A stretch of 18,506 nucleotides of DNA, taken from NCBI GenBank assembly GCA_045639845.1, contig JAZUDW010000050.1:1-18506 (forward strand), in the 5' to 3' direction. This document shows positions 13,712 through 18,506 of the stretch, one piece after another. Position numbers and translations under genes: made by a program. Below the pieces are notes generated by a model, which did not search any database, was not told the origin of the DNA, and worked only from the letters and a program-made list of their open reading frames with translations. The stretch is from Colimorpha sp045639845 (GTDB lineage Bacteria; Bacteroidota; Bacteroidia; Bacteroidales; P3). Every line of letters begins with the position of its first letter. Position 1 is the first letter of the stretch.

Positions 13712-16700
13712 TTAGTATGCTACATAATCGGTGGCAGACTGTTGCTGCTGAGCTTCTTGGGCCTGATACAGTACATACTGATAGGGAAGATATGCTTCCT
13801 CGGCCTGCTTGGCAAGCTGCTCGCTGTGCAGATAGTTCTTTGCATACTCGCTGAGCGTGTAGAGTATCTGGCAGTCTTCGCGCAGACGAGCTGTCGCACT
13901 CTGCACATAATTGCGATTCTTGCTGTTGACGTATTGTGACAGATAATCTACATCTTGCTTGTAATAGGTGTAGATATCGTTCCACATCTCAGTGCCTTTA
14001 TCTACACCAAACGCACCTGCATAAGTCTCAACCATGGAGAGGCAGTATTTATCGCGAACAAAGTTCTTCTTGGGGAAGTTCTCGTCGGCCATACTGAGGA
14101 GTTTCTGTGCGGTAGCGGTATCGTGTTGAGCCAGAAGGTCGCGAGCCAAGAGGCAGTACGACTGACGCTGCACATTGCCCATATTCAAGCTGATGGGATC
14201 TACATAGATATCGCGGTTCAGGTTGCCCCATTCGAGGGCATCATAGCTGCCATCATCCTGCTTTGCCCCATTCAGATAGTAATCGATGGTGTGGGGGGTG
14301 ATGCGTGCCTGTGCCGGATGTGGTAGCAGCTTGAAGAGCATACCGTCTTCAATGCAGCAGGCATTGATGTTGGGTACCACTTTTGCCAACTCGCCAGGAT
14401 TCATGGTGTAGATATCTCGTTCGAAACGGTTGGTACCGAGAATATCGATGAGCATCAGCTGATAACGGTAGAGATAGTCGCTCGACACCGTGAAGCGATA
14501 CACTGGATCGATATACTGGGTGTCTTGGGCGGAAACCACACCGAGTGCCACCAGTTTCTTCAGATCGAGGGTGATCTTGAAACGTTTGGTGGGGATGTAG
14601 TGTACCTGATCGCCGCGACTGTTGACTGTGAAGCGAGCAGGATTGTCTCTTACGAGTGCCAGAACATCGGTTACTTCCAGATAGTCGGTCGAGTTGTCTT
14701 GCAGATAAACCATATCGTTAGCAAGACCATACCAGTCTTCGTAGGGCAACGTCATAGGCACGGGCTCGCTCTCGTAGAGCTTGTTGTAAAGTTGCTCTAT
14801 GTACCAATGCATACCGGCAAGGGTATAGTTGAGAATACGAACATCGGTTCTCCATCCTTCTACTTCTTGTGCATACCAAAGAGGGAAGGTATCGTTGTCG
14901 CCATATGCTACAAGGATACTGTTTTTGGAGAGACCACCCAAATAGTTTTTAGCGAAATCGCGAGCGGCAGTCTTCTGAGAACGGTCGTGATCGTCCCAAT
15001 TCTGAGCACACATGCGTACGGGTACAGCAAGCATGGTGACCACGAATACAACAGCCGTAACCACACCGCCCAGTTTGGGATTCTTGATAAGTTTAGACAG
15101 CCATTCTACAAGTGCGAGTACACCCAGACCGATCCAAACAGCAAAGAAATAGAACGAACCAACAAAAGCATAGTCACGTTCGCGGGGCTGACGAGGAGGC
15201 ATATTGAGGTAGATACCGATAGCGATACCCGTCATAAAGAACATCACAAAGACAATGAAGGCTCCCTTCTTGTCTTTCATGCAATGGAACACCAGTCCTA
15301 CGATACCCAGTATGAGGGGCAGAAGGAAGTAGGTATTACGGGCTTTATTGCTCTTCATCTCGTCGGTGAGGTTGTCCTGAGGTCCAAGACGAGCTTCATC
15401 GATAAATTTGATACCACTTATCCAGTTGCCGTTCAGATAGTCACGGCTGCCATCGGTGTTGAAATAATGGCCTTGGATATCGTTTTGGCGGCCAGCGAAG
15501 TTCCACATGAAATAGCGCCAGTACATCCAGCCCATCTGATATCCGTTAAAGAACTTGAAGTTCTGCCCCATAGTGGGACGTTCTCCACGAGGAGGCTCAC
15601 CTGTCCAGTATTTATAGAACTGAGGGTGTCCGCGTCCGGCATCGTCGCTATACATACGGGGGAAGATACCTGTGTGTTCTGAACGGTACACAGCCTTGCG
15701 GGAACGACTCTTGGCAATGTAAACATCCTTGCCTTCGCTGTTGGTACCACGAATATATTTGGTGTAGCCCTCTTTGAAATCTACAGGATAACCAGCAGTG
15801 TAGTACTGACCTTTGAAAAGAGGTGTATCACCGTACTGTTCACGACCCAGATAAGCACGCATGGCAACAGCGTCCTTAGGTGCATTCTCATTGAGCGGTG
15901 TATTTGTATTGGCACGGATTATGAGGATGAAGAAAGTGGAATAACCCACGATGAGCATCAGCAGACCTGCAACAGAGGCGTTGGCTATGGGCTTGTTCTT
16001 CTTTGTGGTGTACCACAGCCCCACGATGATGGCTGCTGCAATAATCAAGAAGAAGATGATGGTACCGGTGTTGAATGCACAGTGCAACTTGTTGACGAAG
16101 AATACGTCGATGGCACTCGATCTGTTGACGATGCCGGGTATCAACCCCCACAAAACAATAGCCAATAGGGCTACCGATACAATACCGGTAAGAATGAAAC
16201 CTTTGGTGTTGATTTCCTTCCATTTCTTGAAATATACCACATAGCACAAAGCGGGAATGGTAAGCAGGTTGAGCAGATGGACGCCAATGGCGATACCTAC
16301 CAGGAAGCATATAAACACCAGCCAGCGAAGTGAATAAGGATCATCGCTCTGTTCTTCCCATTTCAATACAGCCCAAAATACTATGGCTGTGAAAAACGAC
16401 GACATTGCATAGACTTCACCTTCTACAGCCGAGAACCAATAGGTGTCGCTGAAGGTATAGGCCATAGCACCTACTATACCAGAGGCAAACACTGCCCACA
16501 CTTTGTAGTTGGTGATGCTGATCTCTGTCTTAGAAGCCTTGAGTATCAGTTTCCCGAGCAAGGTGATGGTCCAATAGAGGAACATGATACCCAAACCGCT
16601 GCATACAGCCGAGAGAATATTCACCGCACGGGCAGCATTGAGTGGATCGGAAAACATAGCGAACAGTCGTCCGAAAAGTTGGAATGTAGGGGCTCCAGGA

Positions 16701-16852
16701 GGGTGTCCCACTTGCAGTTTGACTGCAGTAGCAATATACTCGCCGCAGTCCCACCAGCTGGCCGTGGCTTCGGCAGTCATGATATACACTGCACATGCCA
16801 CAATGCCTACGAGCCAACCGATGATGTTGTTGACCAAGTGATAACGTTTCAT
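13712..16852 (-). CDS. DUF2723 family membrane protein, TMEM260-like predicted glycosyltransferase
   Basis: A 1046-residue inner-membrane protein. About the first 600 residues contain many transmembrane helices. The first external loop carries WWDCGEYIATA (Asp35, Glu38), in the place where GT-C glycosyltransferases keep their catalytic acid, followed by KLQVGHPPGAPTF. Other family marks are PPRQPRERDYAFVGSFYFF, NWDDHDRS and GDNDTFPLWYAQEVE. The C-terminal 400 or so residues are soluble, and the last part is helical and TPR-like in appearance. Human TMEM260, a relative, O-mannosylates proteins; a role in protein O-glycosylation or export of sugars here is inference. It starts 55 bp after arginine deiminase on the same strand, with only a near-match promoter (TACTTTTA) between, so the two may share a transcript that ends at 13628-13671. 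Confidence 0.9.
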   Translation of the reverse strand: MKRYHLVNNIIGWLVGIVACAVYIMTAEATASWWDCGEYIATAVKLQVGHPPGAPTFQLFGRLFAMFSDPLNAARAVNILSAVCSGLGIMFLYWTITLLGKLILKASKTEISITNYKVWAVFASGIVGAMAYTFSDTYWFSAVEGEVYAMSSFFTAIVFWAVLKWEEQSDDPYSLRWLVFICFLVGIAIGVHLLNLLTIPALCYVVYFKKWKEINTKGFILTGIVSVALLAIVLWGLIPGIVNRSSAIDVFFVNKLHCAFNTGTIIFFLIIAAAIIVGLWYTTKKNKPIANASVAGLLMLIVGYSTFFILIIRANTNTPLNENAPKDAVAMRAYLGREQYGDTPLFKGQYYTAGYPVDFKEGYTKYIRGTNSEGKDVYIAKSRSRKAVYRSEHTGIFPRMYSDDAGRGHPQFYKYWTGEPPRGERPTMGQNFKFFNGYQMGWMYWRYFMWNFAGRQNDIQGHYFNTDGSRDYLNGNWISGIKFIDEARLGPQDNLTDEMKSNKARNTYFLLPLILGIVGLVFHCMKDKKGAFIVFVMFFMTGIAIGIYLNMPPRQPRERDYAFVGSFYFFAVWIGLGVLALVEWLSKLIKNPKLGGVVTAVVFVVTMLAVPVRMCAQNWDDHDRSQKTAARDFAKNYLGGLSKNSILVAYGDNDTFPLWYAQEVEGWRTDVRILNYTLAGMHWYIEQLYNKLYESEPVPMTLPYEDWYGLANDMVYLQDNSTDYLEVTDVLALVRDNPARFTVNSRGDQVHYIPTKRFKITLDLKKLVALGVVSAQDTQYIDPVYRFTVSSDYLYRYQLMLIDILGTNRFERDIYTMNPGELAKVVPNINACCIEDGMLFKLLPHPAQARITPHTIDYYLNGAKQDDGSYDALEWGNLNRDIYVDPISLNMGNVQRQSYCLLARDLLAQHDTATAQKLLSMADENFPKKNFVRDKYCLSMVETYAGAFGVDKGTEMWNDIYTYYKQDVDYLSQYVNSKNRNYVQSATARLREDCQILYTLSEYAKNYLHSEQLAKQAEEAYLPYQYVLYQAQEAQQQQSATDYVAY

Positions 16853-16907
16853 TTTTTGTTATTATTTAAAAGTATTAATATTTTTTAAGGAAAATAGAGA
16901 ATCTCAC

Positions 16908-18155
16908 TTAGAGGTTCCAGTTCACCTCGTCGCGGTTGATGGGACAAGTCATGCAACGAGCACCGCCACCACCACGGGGCAACTCTGAAGCAGCAAAGGT
17001 GACCACACACTTCTCGTAGTCCCAAGGATTGATCTTGCCTGCACACACATCTTCGGCCATCAGCACACTGAAGCCGGCCTTATCAAGAGCCTCGATAGTG
17101 TGTGTGTTGCGACGATAGCCTATGATGTGATTCTCGCCAAACGAGAAGAAATTGGCACCACTATGCCACTGCTCCCTCTGCTGTACCCAGCTGTCGGCAC
17201 CACCGCAGAACACTGGTTCCAACTCTACGCCCACGCTTTGGAGGGCCTGAAGTATGTTGGGATATTCCTTGCGTTCTATCTTTTCGTTCGAAGCAGTGAT
17301 CACGTAGGTATGCATGTTGGCAAAGATACCCTGCTTGCGGATCATGGGCTCGTAGCACATGCAGCGGTGAGGACCTAAGAAGGTGAACACCATGTCGAGA
17401 TGGATGAAGGATTCGGGCGAATGAGGCAGTTCCTGTACCACGATACTGAAGCTGTCGCCGTACGACTTAAAACTGTCTGCTAGGTAGTCAATACCATGAC
17501 GGTTGGTGCGGATGCCGTTGCCGATACAAAGCAGATTATCGCGCACTATGTGGATATCGCCACCTTCGGTACGTGCTAGATTGTCGTGTTTCTGTGCCCA
17601 CAACGTGTTTACGCCGAAGTAGTTCTCAAAGATAGCCTTGTATATCAGAGACTCGCGGCTGCGTACATCAAACGACATCGAGTTGATGAGTGCGCGGCTA
17701 TAGATACATGACGAAGCATCTCTGGTGAAGAAAAGATTGTAGAGTGGACGAAGTATGTAGCGATCTTCGGCATATCGGTCGGGATCTTTGCCGGTACGAT
17801 ACTCAAAGCCCTCTATCAGTTCGGCTGCCAATGTTTTAGGATCATGACTCAACAGCTCGTCGGCCAAAAACTCACAACCATCTAGTTGGCAAGAGGCACG
17901 GACAAGGCGTTCGGCTACATCGGCCTTCACGAGTATCTCCTCAAGCAGATTCTGCACATAGAAAACCTGGGTTATTTTCTCAAAAGTGCCAGAAAACAGC
18001 TCGTATTCACGATTCACGATATTGAGGTTCAGGATATCGCTGAACAAAGCATGCTGAGCGTTTTCGGGCGTCATGGCTTCAATCTCTCGTCCTGGACGAT
18101 GAAGCAAAACAGCATTAAGACGGCCCACTTCGGAGCGCAAATTAACTGGTATCAT
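16908..18155 (-). CDS. arcA: arginine deiminase
   Basis: Cytosolic enzyme hydrolysing L-arginine to L-citrulline and ammonia, the first step of the arginine deiminase pathway. The 415 residues match the usual length (about 410). The catalytic set is complete: Asp146 in NLFFTRDASS, Glu197 in ARTEGGDIH, His252 and Asp254 in IHLDMVFT, and the nucleophile Cys401 in GGGGARCMTCPI. The N terminus VNLRSEVGRLNAVLLHRPG is typical, which supports the ATG at 18155. Neither ornithine carbamoyltransferase (arcB), carbamate kinase (arcC) nor an arginine/ornithine exchanger lies next to it here. It may therefore serve in ammonia release, acid tolerance or nitrogen supply with partners elsewhere. The gene downstream is the DUF2723 protein, with no evident functional link. 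Confidence 0.95.
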   Translation of the reverse strand: MIPVNLRSEVGRLNAVLLHRPGREIEAMTPENAQHALFSDILNLNIVNREYELFSGTFEKITQVFYVQNLLEEILVKADVAERLVRASCQLDGCEFLADELLSHDPKTLAAELIEGFEYRTGKDPDRYAEDRYILRPLYNLFFTRDASSCIYSRALINSMSFDVRSRESLIYKAIFENYFGVNTLWAQKHDNLARTEGGDIHIVRDNLLCIGNGIRTNRHGIDYLADSFKSYGDSFSIVVQELPHSPESFIHLDMVFTFLGPHRCMCYEPMIRKQGIFANMHTYVITASNEKIERKEYPNILQALQSVGVELEPVFCGGADSWVQQREQWHSGANFFSFGENHIIGYRRNTHTIEALDKAGFSVLMAEDVCAGKINPWDYEKCVVTFAASELPRGGGGARCMTCPINRDEVNWNL

Positions 18156-18227
18156 ATATTATATATTATTTACAACACATTTTATTGCAGTGCTTTCGAC
18201 AGAGAAAACACCACAACAAGGAAATTG

Positions 18228-18261
18228 CAAATATAGCAATATTTTTGCAATACCCACCAAA
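18228..18261 (-). promoter_or_regulatory. candidate promoter of arcA
   Basis: On the minus strand TATATTTG (18235-18228) fits TAnnTTTG, and TTTG (18261-18258) could be the -33 element, though the 22-bp spacer is slightly long. The leader to the ATG at 18155 would be about 68 bases. The surrounding sequence is AT-rich, so a chance match is possible. Confidence 0.45.
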
Positions 18262-18317
18262 AAACAATTTTATTATCTAAAACTGTGGAGCTATCGCTGT
18301 TTGGTTGTTTGTCTTTT

Positions 18318-18338
18318 AGTGATCAGTAATCAGTGATC
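18318..18338. repeat. three tandem heptamers AGTRATC
   Basis: AGTGATC (18318), AGTAATC (18325) and AGTGATC (18332) are exactly adjacent. The last overlaps the start of the dispersed element at 18331-18366; its complement CCGATCACT also appears at 8357-8365. Confidence 0.6.
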
Positions 18339-18366
18339 GGATAATACTGAGTTATTGTTGATTTGA
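18331..18366 (+). repeat. second copy of the dispersed intergenic repeat
   Basis: The sequence starts CAGTGAT and ends with TTATTGTTGATTTGA. Aligned by eye to 8247-8285 it keeps CAGTGAT, then a variable middle, TACTGA and a shared 15-base end, differing by one base and a small length change elsewhere. It contains one GTTGATTT octamer (18357-18364). The two copies are 10 kb apart, both between genes. Confidence 0.6.
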
Positions 18367-18382
18367 AAATTATCGTTGTTTT

Positions 18383-18506
18383 GTTATCCCCACTGCAACA
18401 TGCGTGGCTGTTATCCCCACTGCAACATGCGTGGCTGTTATCCCCACTGCAACATGCGTGGCTGTTATCCCCACTGCAACATGCGTGGCTGTTATCCCCA
18501 CTGCAA
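18383..18506. repeat. perfect 27-bp tandem repeat, continuing past the window
   Basis: Four complete identical units start at 18383, 18410, 18437 and 18464, and a fifth begins at 18491 and is cut by the window edge. Each unit starts GTTATCCCCACTGCAAC and ends ATGCGTGGCT. Within it CCAC-T-GCA / TGC-GTGG can form a small hairpin with one bulged T and an ACA loop. There are no variable spacers, so it is not a CRISPR array. Unit length is a multiple of three and several frames stay open, but no start or ribosome site is seen, so coding is not supported. Confidence 0.95.

Noticed and set aside
14525..15682. 385-codon open frame on the plus strand
   Set aside because: It lies wholly antisense to the well-supported DUF2723 gene, shows no domain, no promoter and no ribosome site, and its peptide looks like an antisense translation.
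18383..18506. CRISPR array
   Set aside because: The 27-bp units are directly adjacent without spacers, and no cas gene is present.

Overview
The window looks like a chromosomal stretch from a member of the Bacteroidetes, most likely the order Bacteroidales. Three kinds of evidence point there. Promoters fit the TTTG / TAnnTTTG pattern of the Bacteroidetes sigma factor rather than TTGACA / TATAAT. The subunit a of ATP synthase has the long N-terminal extension with signal peptide seen in that phylum. The window also carries a Bacteroidetes-type DUF2723 protein and an OprB-like porin. I cannot name the genus.

Left edge (1-676): an N-terminal scrap of an IS5-type transposase runs straight into the 3' remnant of another gene, possibly a thioredoxin-fold protein. 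A small cysteine-containing lipoprotein follows.

Magnesium block (811-6960): this AT-richer block holds a histidine kinase and an OmpR-type response regulator (minus strand), transcribed away from an mgtA-type Mg2+ P-type ATPase and an OprB-like outer-membrane porin (plus strand). The shared intergenic region carries six CTAAT/ATTAG pentamers, mostly phased at 11 bp and pointing toward each promoter. This is what a binding array for an OmpR/PhoB-family regulator would look like. I infer a PhoPQ-like module: a membrane sensor and its regulator controlling an inner-membrane Mg2+ pump and perhaps an outer-membrane channel.

GC-richer block (6986-12921, all minus): a GT4-type glycosyltransferase, a YgiQ-type radical SAM protein, phosphoglycerate kinase and ATP synthase subunit a. 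The atpB gene is separated from the other ATP synthase genes. The gaps flanking ygiQ hold mosaic AT-rich repeats built from the octamer GTTTATTT or GTTGATTT and its complement, some forming long inverted repeats behind ygiQ and pgk.

Right part (12922-18506): a small ribbon-helix-helix-like protein with its own clear promoter (plus strand), then, on the minus strand, a DUF2723 membrane protein (1046 residues) that ends at a strong rho-independent terminator. Upstream of it lies arginine deiminase, probably in the same transcript. The right edge is a perfect 27-bp tandem repeat that runs out of the window.

Most coding genes are complete and look ordinary. The parts most worth following up are the phased regulator boxes, the compound palindrome after mgtA, the octamer-built intergenic elements, the isolated atpB and the terminal 27-bp array.
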